Shown here: positions 7,549 to 16,778 of the stretch, piece after piece
Layout: each line of letters begins with the position of its first letter
How positions within the stretch are numbered: position 1 is the first letter of the stretch
Source: Alphaproteobacteria bacterium
GTDB lineage: Bacteria; Pseudomonadota; Alphaproteobacteria; DSM-16000; Inquilinaceae
Length of the DNA stretch: 64,000 nucleotides
Reading direction: 5' to 3'
Assembly: GCA_028284045.1 (NCBI GenBank)
Contig: JANQSN010000063.1
Coordinates: forward strand, 43,005-107,004
The notes under the pieces: model-generated
What the model saw: the letters and a program-made list of their open reading frames with translations, nothing else
Told to the model about the DNA's origin: nothing
Database searches by the model: none
Position numbers and translations under genes: made by a program

Positions 7549-8646
7549 ATGAAACGGGACTATTCCAGTTTCCTGCCGCTCGGCCCGAACGGCGGCGGCA
7601 CCGACCGTAGTGCGTCACCGCTCGAAGCGCTCGGTTGGCGGCCCTTCTTCTCCCAACAGATCAGCATGGATGCATTGGCGGAGCGGCCGCCGGTGCGCAT
7701 CGTCGAAGTGCACCGCAGCGCGCTGCAGGTCGTCGGCGATGGCATCGACGAGCGGATCCCGCCCCTGCCGGATGCGACGGTGGGCGACTGGGTGCTGCTG
7801 GATCGCGCGCATCCAGGATCGAGCCGGGTCTTGGACCGCAACAGCCTCATAAAACGCCGCGCCGCGGGAACCGGCCGGCACATCCAGTTGATTGCCGCGA
7901 ATATCGACACGGTGTTCGTCGTGTCGTCCTGCAATGCGGACTTCAACGTCGCGCGCCTGGAACGCTACATCGCCCTGGCGTTCGAAGCGGCCATCACGCC
8001 GGTGATCGTCCTGACGAAAGCCGATCTGACCGCCGCGGTTCCGGACTACGTCGATCAGGCACGCGCGATCTCCGACCTGGTCCCCGTCGTCACCCTGGAT
8101 GCGCGCGGCGAAGAGCCGGAGGCGAAGCTGGCGGACTGGTGCCGATCGGGCGAGACGGTCGCGTTTCTCGGGTCGTCCGGCGTGGGCAAGTCGACCCTGA
8201 CCAACGCCCTGGTCGGCACCCAATCGATCGCCACGCAAGCCATCCGGGAAGACGATGCCAAAGGCCGCCACACCACCACGCGACGGCAGTTGCATCGCGT
8301 GCCGGGCGGCTGCCTGGTGTTGGACACGCCGGGGATGCGCGAGCTGCAACTGACCGATGCCGCGTCCGGGATCGACGATGTCTTTGCGGACCTGCACCAT
8401 CTCTCGACCCTGTGCCGGTTCAACGATTGCCGCCACGATACGGAACCGGGATGCGCGGTTCGCGAGGCGATAGCGCGCGGCGACATCGACGAGGCGCGGT
8501 TGCGGCGATGGCGCAAGCTACTGGCGGAAGAGGCCTTCAACGCGGCCAGCCTCGCCGAACGCCGGAGCAGGGATCGGGCGTTCGGCAAGATGGTGCGCAC
8601 CGTCATGAAGCAGAAGACGGCAAGACGCTGGCGCACCGACGAATGA
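7549..8646 (+). CDS. rsgA: ribosome small subunit-dependent GTPase A
   Basis: RsgA is a circularly permuted GTPase that checks and releases factors during late 30S subunit maturation. The permuted order of motifs is visible: TKAD (G4) at residues 156-159, the P-loop GSSGVGKS (G1) at 208-215 and DTPG (G3) at 259-262. A C-terminal zinc-binding set follows with Cys289, Cys294, His296 and Cys302. The OB-fold N-terminal part spans about residues 45-105. The length of 365 is normal. The gene has no operon partner. A hairpin lies just before its start, and the ribosome-binding site is weak. Confidence 0.95.
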   Translation: MKRDYSSFLPLGPNGGGTDRSASPLEALGWRPFFSQQISMDALAERPPVRIVEVHRSALQVVGDGIDERIPPLPDATVGDWVLLDRAHPGSSRVLDRNSLIKRRAAGTGRHIQLIAANIDTVFVVSSCNADFNVARLERYIALAFEAAITPVIVLTKADLTAAVPDYVDQARAISDLVPVVTLDARGEEPEAKLADWCRSGETVAFLGSSGVGKSTLTNALVGTQSIATQAIREDDAKGRHTTTRRQLHRVPGGCLVLDTPGMRELQLTDAASGIDDVFADLHHLSTLCRFNDCRHDTEPGCAVREAIARGDIDEARLRRWRKLLAEEAFNAASLAERRSRDRAFGKMVRTVMKQKTARRWRTDE

Positions 8647-8920
8647 GCCGACCGGGGCGAACCGGTCGTGCCCCACCCGAGCGCCCTTTCGCTTGATGCT
8701 GAACCGCCCGGCCCGCCCCCCGCGGCAGTCTCCTGAAGGGAGGCCGGGCGGGGAAGCGGGCCGGCGCCGACAACACGATGGCGCAAAGCCCGCGAACGCT
8801 CGACATCGTCAAATCTCGGCAAGACGACAAAAGTTAACGGATTGATAACCGATCTCGCTCGATAGTCCCGTTCTAGGTGGCCAAATTGTCGCATCTAGAA
8901 ACAATCCAGGGAGTGCAGAA

Positions 8921-11104
8921 ATGTCGGCGGCGTCGTCCGGCAGCATCGGATGGTTCTTCAAGGCGCGCCTCAGCATCGGCAAGACGGTGCCTCTCGCCAT
9001 CATCGGCGGTGTTGCCGTTGCGGCTGTCTCCGCCGGCTTGGTTGGTTATCTGGGGGCGCGCGCCTCGCTGGAATCGGCAACCGAGGCGAAGCTGGAGGCG
9101 GTGCTGGGCGCCAGGCATACCGCCTTGTCGCACTATCTCGACGCCATCCGGGCGGATCTGCGGTTGCAGAGCAGCAACCCGATCGTGCACGACGCGCTCG
9201 GCGCCTTCATCGACGGCTGGCAGGCGCTGGATGGCAACCCGACCGAGACGCTGCAAAGCCTCTATATCGAGGACAACCCGCACCCGACGGGGCAGAAGGA
9301 GAACCTCGACGCGGCATCGGACGGGTCCGCCTACAGCCAGGCACATGCCCGCTATCACCCGTGGATTCGCCGCTTCCTGCGCGAGCGTGGCTATTACGAC
9401 ATCTTCCTTTTCGATCCGGACGGCAACCTCGTCTACACCGTCTTCAAGGAACTGGACTACGCGACCAACCTCGCTTCCGGCCCCTGGGCGGAGACCGACC
9501 TCGCCAAGGCCTTCCGCGCGGCGCGCGACAATCCCGAGGCCGATCATCAGGCGTTCTTCGACTTCCAGCCCTACGCGCCGAGCCACGGCGCGCCGGCCGG
9601 CTTCATCTCGACACCGATGCTTGGCGAGGATGGCGCGCTGTCCGGCGTCCTGGTCTTCCAGATGCCGATCGACGAACTGAACGCCTTGATGCAACAGGTG
9701 GATGGACTGGGTCGGACGGGCGAGACCTATTTCATCGGCCAAGACCTGCTGATGCGCAGCGACTCCCGCTTTTCCGAGACCTCGACCATCCTCGCCCGGC
9801 GCATCGATACCGAACCCGCCAGGGCGGTCGTGACGGGTGCGGCGGGTGTCGTCACGGCGGACGACTATCGCGGCGTTGCCGTGGTCTCCGCCTACGCGCC
9901 GCTGGAGTTTCTGGGCACCCGCTGGGGCATCCTGGCCGAGCAGGATGTCGGCGAAGCGCTGGCCGCGGTCGGAAAGGTGCGCAACGAGCTGCTGTTGCAG
10001 GTGGCGGTGGTTCTGGCGGTCCTCACGGTCCTGGGCGTGTTGATCGGCCGGGGCATCTCGCGGCCCGTCGTGCGGATGACGACGGCCATGCGCGCCATCG
10101 CCGAAGGCGACAACCGTGTCGCCGTACCGTCGCGCGAGCGCGGCGACGAAATCGGCGAGATGGCCGCGGCGGTGCAGGTGTTCAAGGACAACGCCATCCG
10201 CATGGACCAGATGCGCGCCGAACAGGCAGACGCCGAGGCGCAGGCCGAGCAGGACAAACGCGCCGCCATGAACCGGCTGGCCGACGCGTTCGAGGCCAAG
10301 GTCGGACATGTCGTTCAGTCGGTCTCCGCAGCGTCCACACAGATGCGCTCAACCGCGGAGTCGCTGTCGGCGATCGCCGAAGAGACAACCAGTCAGTCGG
10401 CCACCGTCGCCAACGCCTGCGAGCAGGCCTCCGCCAATGTCGAGTCCGTTGCATCGGCCGCCGAGGAACTCGCCAGCTCCATCGGCGAGATCAGCCAGCA
10501 GGTCCAGCGCCAGGCGGCCATGGCCGAACAGGCGGCCACGGTGGCCGACAGCAGCAACCGGCAAGTGCAGAGCCTGGCGGACCGAGCCGACACGATCGGC
10601 GAGGTCGTCAGCCTGATCACCGGAATCGCCGAACAGACCAACCTGCTGGCCCTCAACGCCACCATAGAGGCGGCCCGCGCCGGCGACGCCGGCAAGGGGT
10701 TCGCCGTGGTCGCCGGCGAGGTGAAGTCGCTTGCCGTTCAGACCGCCCGGGCGACCGAGCAGATCGCCGGTCAGATCAAGGATGTCCAGGATCAGACGGA
10801 ATCGACCGTCGATGCCATCCGGCTGATCGACGAGAAGATCACGGTCATGAAGGAGATCGCGGTCGCCATCGCCTCGGCGATCGAGGAACAGAACGCCGCG
10901 ATGCAAGAGATCGGCCGCAGCGCCCAGGGAGCCTCGGTCGGCACGCGTGAGGTCTCCGACGCCATCGGCGACGTCACCAAGGCGGCCGGCGAGGCGGGGC
11001 AAGGCTCGTCCGACGTCCTTAACGCCGCCCGTGCGTTGTCCGAGCAGGCCGAGATGCTGTCGTCGGAGGTCGGTGCCTTCATCAGCCAGGTGCGCGTGGC
11101 TTGA
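8921..11104 (+). CDS. methyl-accepting chemotaxis protein
   Basis: This 727-residue receptor has the standard layout. A first transmembrane helix lies at about 24-44. A large periplasmic sensor of the Cache type follows (about 45-350, including [13 protein letters not shown] and the [13 protein letters not shown] repeat). A second helix at about 357-376, a HAMP domain beginning [19 protein letters not shown], and a cytoplasmic signalling domain complete it. The highly conserved hairpin tip [19 protein letters not shown] lies near residues 569-587. It should pass ligand signals to CheA/CheW, which are not in this window. GGGAG lies about nine bases before ATG 8921. The ligand cannot be predicted. 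The gene is monocistronic and converges with the LysR gene after 13 bases. Confidence 0.93.
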   Translation: MSAASSGSIGWFFKARLSIGKTVPLAIIGGVAVAAVSAGLVGYLGARASLESATEAKLEAVLGARHTALSHYLDAIRADLRLQSSNPIVHDALGAFIDGWQALDGNPTETLQSLYIEDNPHPTGQKENLDAASDGSAYSQAHARYHPWIRRFLRERGYYDIFLFDPDGNLVYTVFKELDYATNLASGPWAETDLAKAFRAARDNPEADHQAFFDFQPYAPSHGAPAGFISTPMLGEDGALSGVLVFQMPIDELNALMQQVDGLGRTGETYFIGQDLLMRSDSRFSETSTILARRIDTEPARAVVTGAAGVVTADDYRGVAVVSAYAPLEFLGTRWGILAEQDVGEALAAVGKVRNELLLQVAVVLAVLTVLGVLIGRGISRPVVRMTTAMRAIAEGDNRVAVPSRERGDEIGEMAAAVQVFKDNAIRMDQMRAEQADAEAQAEQDKRAAMNRLADAFEAKVGHVVQSVSAASTQMRSTAESLSAIAEETTSQSATVANACEQASANVESVASAAEELASSIGEISQQVQRQAAMAEQAATVADSSNRQVQSLADRADTIGEVVSLITGIAEQTNLLALNATIEAARAGDAGKGFAVVAGEVKSLAVQTARATEQIAGQIKDVQDQTESTVDAIRLIDEKITVMKEIAVAIASAIEEQNAAMQEIGRSAQGASVGTREVSDAIGDVTKAAGEAGQGSSDVLNAARALSEQAEMLSSEVGAFISQVRVA

Positions 11105-11117
11105 GGGGGCCGCACCA

Positions 11118-12020
11118 CTAGGAGATGCCGAACTGCCCCAGATGCGCCACGAAGCGCGCCTTCAACGGTGTCATCGGGTCGGTCAGCCAGACGGCCAGCG
11201 TGGGCACCGTCCGCGCGCAGTCGGCGATCGGGCGGAACACCAGACCCTTGCGGAAATAGTTCTCCACGCAGGCCGCCTGGATCGACACGCCCATCCCGCA
11301 GGCGATCAGGCCGAAGATCCCCTCGTTGTTGGAGGCGTGCTGCACCACCTGCGGCGTGAAGCCGGCCGACCGGCACAGCTCGAACAGATGGGCGTGGAAG
11401 TGCTCCCACGACGCCGGCTCGCCTAGCACGAACGGCTCGTCCGCCAGATCGGCCAGGGTGACGATGGCGCGCTCCGCCAGCCGGTGACCTTCCGGCAGCA
11501 CCGCAACGTAGCGGTCGTGTTGCACCGGCAACGCGTCGTAGGCGGGCTGCGATACCGGGCCGGTGACGAATCCGAGATCCAGTTTGCCCGCCTCCAGGTC
11601 CTCGAACTGGGCGCGGGTGCAGCCGTGGCGCGCCTGCACCACGATCTCCGGATGGCATCGGCGGAACGACTGCACGATCTCCGGCAGCCGGCCGGCGATG
11701 GCGAAGTCGGTATAGCCCAGGGTCAGGTAGCCCTGCTGGCCGCTGTGCAGCTTGCGCGCCTGGTCGACCGCGCCGTCCAGCGCCGCCAGCGCCGTGGTGC
11801 AGCCGTCCAACAGCCGCGCGCCCGCCGGCGTCAGCACGACGGACCGGTTGGTGCGCTCGAACAAGGTGGCGCCGACCGCCTCCTCCAACCGGCCGATCGC
11901 CCGGCTGAGCGCCGGCTGGGACAGGTTCAAGCGCTCCGCAGCGCGGCGGAAATGCAGCTCCTCCGCCACCGCGACGAAATACCGGACCTGACTCAACCCC
12001 AATGTCATGATGACGTTCAT
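11118..12020 (-). CDS. LysR-type regulator, probably of the adjacent TRAP/deacylase genes
   Basis: The 300-residue protein has the LysR winged helix-turn-helix at the N-terminus (VRYFVAVAEELHFRRAAERL, with SQPALSRAIGRLEE, residues 11-50) and a periplasmic-binding-like effector domain from about 90. It is divergent from dctP, with only 93 bases between the start codons, the classical arrangement for a LysR protein regulating its neighbour. The likely effector is the substrate of the TRAP transporter or a product of the D-aminoacylase downstream. Start choice between ATG 12020 and ATG 12008 is uncertain, since neither has a strong ribosome-binding site. The ATGCAT pair at 12019-12057 overlaps its start. 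Confidence 0.9.
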   Translation of the reverse strand: MNVIMTLGLSQVRYFVAVAEELHFRRAAERLNLSQPALSRAIGRLEEAVGATLFERTNRSVVLTPAGARLLDGCTTALAALDGAVDQARKLHSGQQGYLTLGYTDFAIAGRLPEIVQSFRRCHPEIVVQARHGCTRAQFEDLEAGKLDLGFVTGPVSQPAYDALPVQHDRYVAVLPEGHRLAERAIVTLADLADEPFVLGEPASWEHFHAHLFELCRSAGFTPQVVQHASNNEGIFGLIACGMGVSIQAACVENYFRKGLVFRPIADCARTVPTLAVWLTDPMTPLKARFVAHLGQFGIS

Positions 12021-12057
12021 GCATCAATAAGCGCTCGAATGATATTATATTATGCAT
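12019..12057. promoter_or_regulatory. candidate LysR operator: paired ATGCAT in the divergent region
   Basis: Two copies of the palindrome ATGCAT, at 12019-12024 and 12052-12057, bracket an AT-rich stretch in the short region between the divergent LysR and dctP genes. Spacing of about 33 bases centre to centre is compatible with the two half-sites of a LysR binding region. The AT-rich core probably also contains the -10 elements. Confidence 0.4.
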
Positions 12058-12113
12058 GCCTCGTCGGCTATCCTCCCGCCTTCAACCCCATGAGAGAGCA
12101 GGGAGGGGAAAAA

Positions 12114-13118
12114 ATGAATCGATCCATCACCCGCGCCATCGCGCTGACGGCGGGCCTGTTGCCGGCGGTCTGGCTGGCCCCGGCGGCTGCCGATGACCAG
12201 ATCGTCATGAATGTCGGCTGGGCGACGCCCTTGGACTCCAACTACGGCATCCTGGCCGTGGAGTTCGAGCGCCTGGTGGAGGAGTACACCGAGGGCGCGA
12301 TTGACGTGCGGCTGCATTGCTGCGCCCAGATCGGCACCGAGGACGATGCCTTCCGGGCCATGCAGCTCGGCACCATCGACGCCTATTTCATCTCGCAGAA
12401 CAACGTCTCGCCGCATTGGCCGCTGATGGACGTGTTCGTGCTGCCCTACATCTTCCAGAACAACGAACACCTCCTGGCGGTGTCGGAAGGCCCGGTCGGC
12501 GAGAGCATCCGCGCGAGCATCCAGGCGGATACCGGGGTGCACCTGCTGACCTTCGGCGGCCCCAGCTATCGCGACATGTTCAACTCCCACCACGCCATCG
12601 AGACCATCGAGGATCTCGACGGGCTGAAGCTGCGGGTGCCGCGCAACGAGGTGATGCTGGCGACCTTCGAGGCGTTCGGGGCGGAGCCGGTGCCGTTGGC
12701 CTGGTCGGAGACGCCGACGGCGCTGCAGACCGGCACCATCGACGGCGGCGACAACGGCACCTCGGTGATCCGCGACATGCGCTTTTATGAGTATGCGGAG
12801 CATCTGACGATCCTCGACCACTTCTCCGGCTTCGCGCCGCTCTTCGCGTCGGAGCGGTTCATCGGCGGTCTCAGCGACGAACTCCGTGCCCTTGTCCTGC
12901 AGGCGGCTGGCGAGGCCGGCCAGTACCACACCACGGTGACGCTGGAAGAGACGGAGGAGATCCGGAGCTGGCTGGAGGCGGAAGGCGGCATGGTCGTCAC
13001 CCGGCCGGAGCGTGGCCCCTTCATCGCCGCCGCGCAGACCGTCCAGCAGGCCATCGCCGCGGAGCGCAGCGAGGACTTCCAGGCGCTGGTGGACGAGATC
13101 CAGGCGGCCGCCGAATAG
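12114..13118 (+). CDS. TRAP transporter periplasmic solute-binding protein
   Basis: This DctP-family protein of 334 residues binds a carboxylate-type solute in the periplasm and delivers it to the DctQM membrane complex. It begins with a clear signal peptide (MNRSITRAIALTAGLLPAVW, cleavage after about residue 26 at AAA-DDQ). The family signature region LKLRVPRNEVMLATFEAFGA, with the Arg that usually contacts the substrate carboxylate, lies near residues 170-190. The start ATG 12114 follows GGGAGGGG by five bases. It heads the dctP-dctQ-dctM-deacylase set. The substrate may be an N-acyl amino acid or related acid, inferred only from the deacylase gene. Confidence 0.9.
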   Translation: MNRSITRAIALTAGLLPAVWLAPAAADDQIVMNVGWATPLDSNYGILAVEFERLVEEYTEGAIDVRLHCCAQIGTEDDAFRAMQLGTIDAYFISQNNVSPHWPLMDVFVLPYIFQNNEHLLAVSEGPVGESIRASIQADTGVHLLTFGGPSYRDMFNSHHAIETIEDLDGLKLRVPRNEVMLATFEAFGAEPVPLAWSETPTALQTGTIDGGDNGTSVIRDMRFYEYAEHLTILDHFSGFAPLFASERFIGGLSDELRALVLQAAGEAGQYHTTVTLEETEEIRSWLEAEGGMVVTRPERGPFIAAAQTVQQAIAAERSEDFQALVDEIQAAAE

Positions 13119-13233
13119 CGGCCGACCGGTCGGCCGGCCGGGCCGCAGCGCTTCCCCCACGCGCGGCCCGGCGGCTGTTCCTTTTCCTCTCGACCGACTG
13201 CCCGTGACATCCGGCATGCCTGGAGGCCCGGCG

Positions 13234-13770
13234 ATGCTCAGCCGCGTGGGCGTACTCCTGGAACGGCATTTCGAGGAAGTGCTCGCCTGCACCGGCCTCG
13301 TCGTCGTCGTGGTCTGCGTCTTCCTGCAGGTCATCATGCGCTACGTCTTCCACAGCGCCCTGCAATGGACCGAAGAAGTCGCCGCCATCGCCATGGTCTG
13401 GGCGGTCTATATGGGCGCGGCCCTGGGCGTGCGCGAGCGCTTCCACATCCGCATCCTGGCCGGGGTGATGCTGCTGCCGCGCCCGGCCGCCCGCGCCGTC
13501 GTCATCTTCTCCGACATCGTCTGGCTGGCCTTCATGGTGCTGATGGTCGGCTTCGCCTGGAACTATCTGGGCGTGTTGTGGGAGCACACCTCGCGCACGC
13601 CGCGCCTCGGCATCAATGAGTTCTATCCGCAATCGATCGTGTTCATCGGCTATGCGCTGATGATCGTGCGCCTCTTCCAAATCTACTGGCTGTGGACGCG
13701 CGCTGGCTGCATCGGCATCCCGGGCATGCGCCCGGAATATGAGCAGACCCAGCTGGAGGTCGAGCGATGA
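13234..13770 (+). CDS. TRAP transporter small membrane subunit (DctQ-like)
   Basis: A 178-residue inner-membrane protein with four hydrophobic helices (about 18-38, 50-72, 90-112 and 132-152) and the DctQ-type motif QVIMRYVFHSALQWTEEVA near residues 30-48. It is the small subunit that joins the binding protein to the large permease. The start at ATG 13234 is set by TGGAGG seven bases upstream. Its stop overlaps the start of the dctM gene by ATGA, so the two subunits are translationally coupled. The 115-base gap after dctP shows no separate promoter. Confidence 0.88.
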   Translation: MLSRVGVLLERHFEEVLACTGLVVVVVCVFLQVIMRYVFHSALQWTEEVAAIAMVWAVYMGAALGVRERFHIRILAGVMLLPRPAARAVVIFSDIVWLAFMVLMVGFAWNYLGVLWEHTSRTPRLGINEFYPQSIVFIGYALMIVRLFQIYWLWTRAGCIGIPGMRPEYEQTQLEVER

Positions 13771-15059
13771 ACGACCTTCTGCTGATCGCGCTGTGCTTCA
13801 CCGTCCTGACGGTCATCGGCGTCCCGCTGTTCGCCGCGGTCGGCGTCACGACCATCCTGGCGCTGTTCCTGATCGACATCCCGTACACGCTGATGGCGCA
13901 GACGGGCTACAACAGCCTGACGCCGTTTCCGCTGCTGACCATTCCGCTGTTCATCCTGGCCGGCCGGCTGATGGAGGTCGGCGGCATGGCCAACCGGCTG
14001 ATCGGCATCGCCACCAGCCTGGTCGGCGCCTATCGCGGCAGCCTCGGCCTGGTCACGGTGTTTGCCTGCATGCTGTTCGCCGCGCTCTCCGGCTCCGGCC
14101 CGGCGACCACGGCGGCCATCGGCTCCGTCACCATCCCGGCGATGCGGCGGGAGGGCTATTCCACCCCGTTCGCCGCGGCGATCGCCGCGTCGGCCGGCGC
14201 GCTGGGCAGCCTGGTGCCGCCCAGCAACCTGATGATCATCTACGGCCTGGTGTCGGAGACCTCGATCCCGCGGCTGTTCCTGGCCGGTTTCGTGCCCGGC
14301 TTCGTGGTCACCGCGCTGTTGATGATCACCACCTACCTGATCGCGCGCCGGCGCAACTATGGCGGCACCGGCGAGCCCTTCAACTGGCGGCCCTTCCTGG
14401 AGGCGCTGTGGGCCGGCAAATGGGCGATCGGCGCGCCGGTGCTGATCCTCGGCGGCATCTATGGCGGCGCCTTCACGCCGACGGAGGCGGCGTCGGTCGC
14501 GGTCATCTACGCGCTTCTGGTCGGCACCGTGGTCTATGGCGAGCTGACGCTGGCCAAGGTCATCGAGGCCCTGCGCTTCACTGCGCTGATGGCCGGCCTG
14601 TTGATCCTGCTGACGCCGACGCTGGCGTTCGGCCAGCTCTCCGCTTTCTACAATGTGCCGGCGGCGGTGGAGGCGGGGATTACCGCGATCACCGAGAACC
14701 CGATCCTGGTGATGATGCTGATCGGCGTCTTCTACATCATCATCGGCACCTTCATGGAGTCGCTGGCCCAGATCATCCTGTTCACCGCGGTCTTCCTGCC
14801 GGTGGTCACTCATCTCGGCATCGACCCGGTGCTGTTCGGCGTGTTCACGGTGATCACCTGCGAGATCGGCTTCCTGACCCCGCCGCTGGGCGGCAACCTG
14901 AACGTCGCCGCGCGCATCTCCGGTGCCACCATCGAGCAGATATCGGTCGCCGTGCTGCCGTTCATCGTGGCCTACGTGCTGGGGCTCCTGTTCCTGATCT
15001 TCTGGCCCGAAGCCACCTTGTGGCTGCCGAACCTGGTCTACGGCCCAAGCCTGTCCTGA
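13767..15059 (+). CDS. TRAP transporter large permease subunit (DctM-like)
   Basis: This 430-residue permease has the long hydrophobic pattern of DctM with about twelve membrane segments. Family motifs include TPFPLLTIPLFILAGRLME near residues 50-70, the ALSGSGPATTAAIGSVTIPA stretch near 107-126, and TPPLGGNLNVAA near the C-terminus. It carries the sodium-coupled transport path. The length is normal. The deacylase gene starts 67 bases after its stop on the same strand, so co-transcription is likely. Confidence 0.92.
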   Translation: MNDLLLIALCFTVLTVIGVPLFAAVGVTTILALFLIDIPYTLMAQTGYNSLTPFPLLTIPLFILAGRLMEVGGMANRLIGIATSLVGAYRGSLGLVTVFACMLFAALSGSGPATTAAIGSVTIPAMRREGYSTPFAAAIAASAGALGSLVPPSNLMIIYGLVSETSIPRLFLAGFVPGFVVTALLMITTYLIARRRNYGGTGEPFNWRPFLEALWAGKWAIGAPVLILGGIYGGAFTPTEAASVAVIYALLVGTVVYGELTLAKVIEALRFTALMAGLLILLTPTLAFGQLSAFYNVPAAVEAGITAITENPILVMMLIGVFYIIIGTFMESLAQIILFTAVFLPVVTHLGIDPVLFGVFTVITCEIGFLTPPLGGNLNVAARISGATIEQISVAVLPFIVAYVLGLLFLIFWPEATLWLPNLVYGPSLS

Positions 15060-15126
15060 GCCCCGAACGGCCCAAAAGTTCAGACTCTGATCTGTTGCTG
15101 GTCCCCGGTAGAGAGGAACGCCCCCC

Positions 15127-16722
15127 ATGTTCGACATCGTCATCGCCGGCGGCACGCTGATCGACGGCACCGGCGGCCCTTCGGCGACCGGCGATCTCGC
15201 CATCTCCGGCGAGCGCATCGCCGCCATCGGCGATCTGGCCGGGGCGGAGGCGAAGACGCGGATCCCGGCGGCGGGACTGGCGGTGGCGCCCGGCTTCATC
15301 GACCTGCACACCCATTCCGACTTCACGCTGGCCGCCAACGGCCGCGCGGAAAGCCAGGTGCATCAGGGCGTGACGACGGAGGTCGTCGGCCAATGCGGCG
15401 TCAGTTGCGCCCCGGCGCGCAGCCTGCGCGATGTGGAGGTGATGGCCCCGGGCTATGTCGCGGGCGCGGTGGACATCGGCTGGCGCGGCTTCGGCGAGTA
15501 TCTCGACCATCTCGACGGCATGCCGCTGGGCGTCAATGTCGCGGCCTTCGTCGGCCACGGCACCATCCACCGCGCCGTCCTGGGCGATGCCCGTCGGCCG
15601 GCGGACGAGGACGAGCTGGAGGAGATGGCCGGCCTTCTGGAGCAGTCGCTGGACGAGGGCGCCTACGGCTTCTCCACCGGTCTGGAATACTGGCCGGGCA
15701 GCCTGGCGACGCCGGACCAGGTGGCGGCGCTGTGCCGGGTGGCGGCGAAGAAGGACGTGCTCTACGCCACCCATGTCCGCAACCGAGACGTGTTCTACGA
15801 TCTCGGCTTCACCGAGGCGCTGGCCTGCGCACGCGATTCCGGCGCGCGGCTGCAGATCTCGCATATCCAGCCCAAATTCGGCGCGCCGGCGCACGCCATG
15901 GCGCACACCATCGAGATGCTGGACCAGGCGCGCCGCTACGGCGTCGACGTCGCCTGCGACGTCATTCCCCATGACTGGTCGCACACGCGGGTGACGGCGA
16001 TCCTGCCGCAATGGGCGCTGGAAGGCGGGGTCGAGCGCATCGCTGAACGAATGCAGGACGCCGAGGCGCGCGCCCGCATCAAGCGCAACCCGCGGCCGAT
16101 GTGGCGCCTGGTCAGTGCCGGCATCTGGGACCGCATCGTGCTGATGCGCTCCGACGCCAATGCCGATCTGGTGGGGCTAACCTTCGAGGAGATCGGCCGG
16201 CGCCGCGGGGTCGACCCCTATGACGCGGTGTTCGACCTGATCCTGGAGGAAGGCCCTGAGATGAACCATCTGATGTGGACCTCGCAGTCCTTCCAGGACG
16301 CCGATATCCGCCTGGCGCTGGCGGAGGCCGAGTGCGCGGTGATCTCCGACACCCTGGCGCTGGCGCCCTATGGCTGCCTGAAGCACCAGATCGGCTCGCT
16401 CAGCGGCTATGGCTGGGCGGCGCGCTTCCTGCAGCACTATGTGCGCGACGGCGGCGTGCTGACGCTGGAGGAGGCGGTGCGCCGCCTGACCGCCCTGCCG
16501 GCGAGCCGGCTGGGGCTGACCGACCGCGGCACGCTGACCCCCGGCCATTTCGCCGACGTGACCGTCTTCGACGCCGAAGCGATCGCCAGCCACTGCACGG
16601 TGGCGGAGCCGCGGCGCTATGCCAGCGGCATCGCGCATGTGCTGGTAAACGGCCAGCCCGCCTTCCGCGACGGCGTTCGCACGGAAACTGATGCGGGCCG
16701 GGTGCTGCGGCGGGGGGCGTAG
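15127..16722 (+). CDS. N-acyl-D-amino-acid deacylase family amidohydrolase
   Basis: The 531-residue protein is an amidohydrolase of the D-aminoacylase branch, which removes the acyl group from N-acyl-D-amino acids. The metal-binding DLHTHSDF lies near residues 59-66, the QCGVSC stretch near 93-98 holds the Cys typical of this branch, and further His appear in THVRN and ISHIQPKFG near residues 217-245. A C-terminal beta-sandwich part with GTLTPGHFADVTVFD is standard. Its position behind a TRAP transporter suggests that imported N-acyl compounds are hydrolysed in the cytoplasm. Exact substrate (D-Glu, D-Asp or general) is not determinable. The gene is followed by an AT-rich island. Confidence 0.88.
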   Translation: MFDIVIAGGTLIDGTGGPSATGDLAISGERIAAIGDLAGAEAKTRIPAAGLAVAPGFIDLHTHSDFTLAANGRAESQVHQGVTTEVVGQCGVSCAPARSLRDVEVMAPGYVAGAVDIGWRGFGEYLDHLDGMPLGVNVAAFVGHGTIHRAVLGDARRPADEDELEEMAGLLEQSLDEGAYGFSTGLEYWPGSLATPDQVAALCRVAAKKDVLYATHVRNRDVFYDLGFTEALACARDSGARLQISHIQPKFGAPAHAMAHTIEMLDQARRYGVDVACDVIPHDWSHTRVTAILPQWALEGGVERIAERMQDAEARARIKRNPRPMWRLVSAGIWDRIVLMRSDANADLVGLTFEEIGRRRGVDPYDAVFDLILEEGPEMNHLMWTSQSFQDADIRLALAEAECAVISDTLALAPYGCLKHQIGSLSGYGWAARFLQHYVRDGGVLTLEEAVRRLTALPASRLGLTDRGTLTPGHFADVTVFDAEAIASHCTVAEPRRYASGIAHVLVNGQPAFRDGVRTETDAGRVLRRGA

Positions 16723-16730
16723 ATTTTAGG

Positions 16731-16743
16731 GGTGCCAGGCACC
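16731..16743. repeat. palindrome GGTGCC-A-GGCACC at the island's left edge
   Basis: A perfect 6-bp inverted repeat around a single A lies nine bases after the deacylase stop, at the boundary where composition changes. It could act as a small terminator-like hairpin or mark the edge of the inserted segment. Confidence 0.4.
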
Positions 16744-16778
16744 TAGATTGCCCTTTTTAAGTTGTACCAAATACGCAT

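Noticed and set aside
8950..10950. Plus-strand 666-codon alternative frame within the chemotaxis receptor gene
   Set aside because: The main frame has complete Cache, HAMP and signalling domains, and the alternative is Gly/Arg-rich low complexity.
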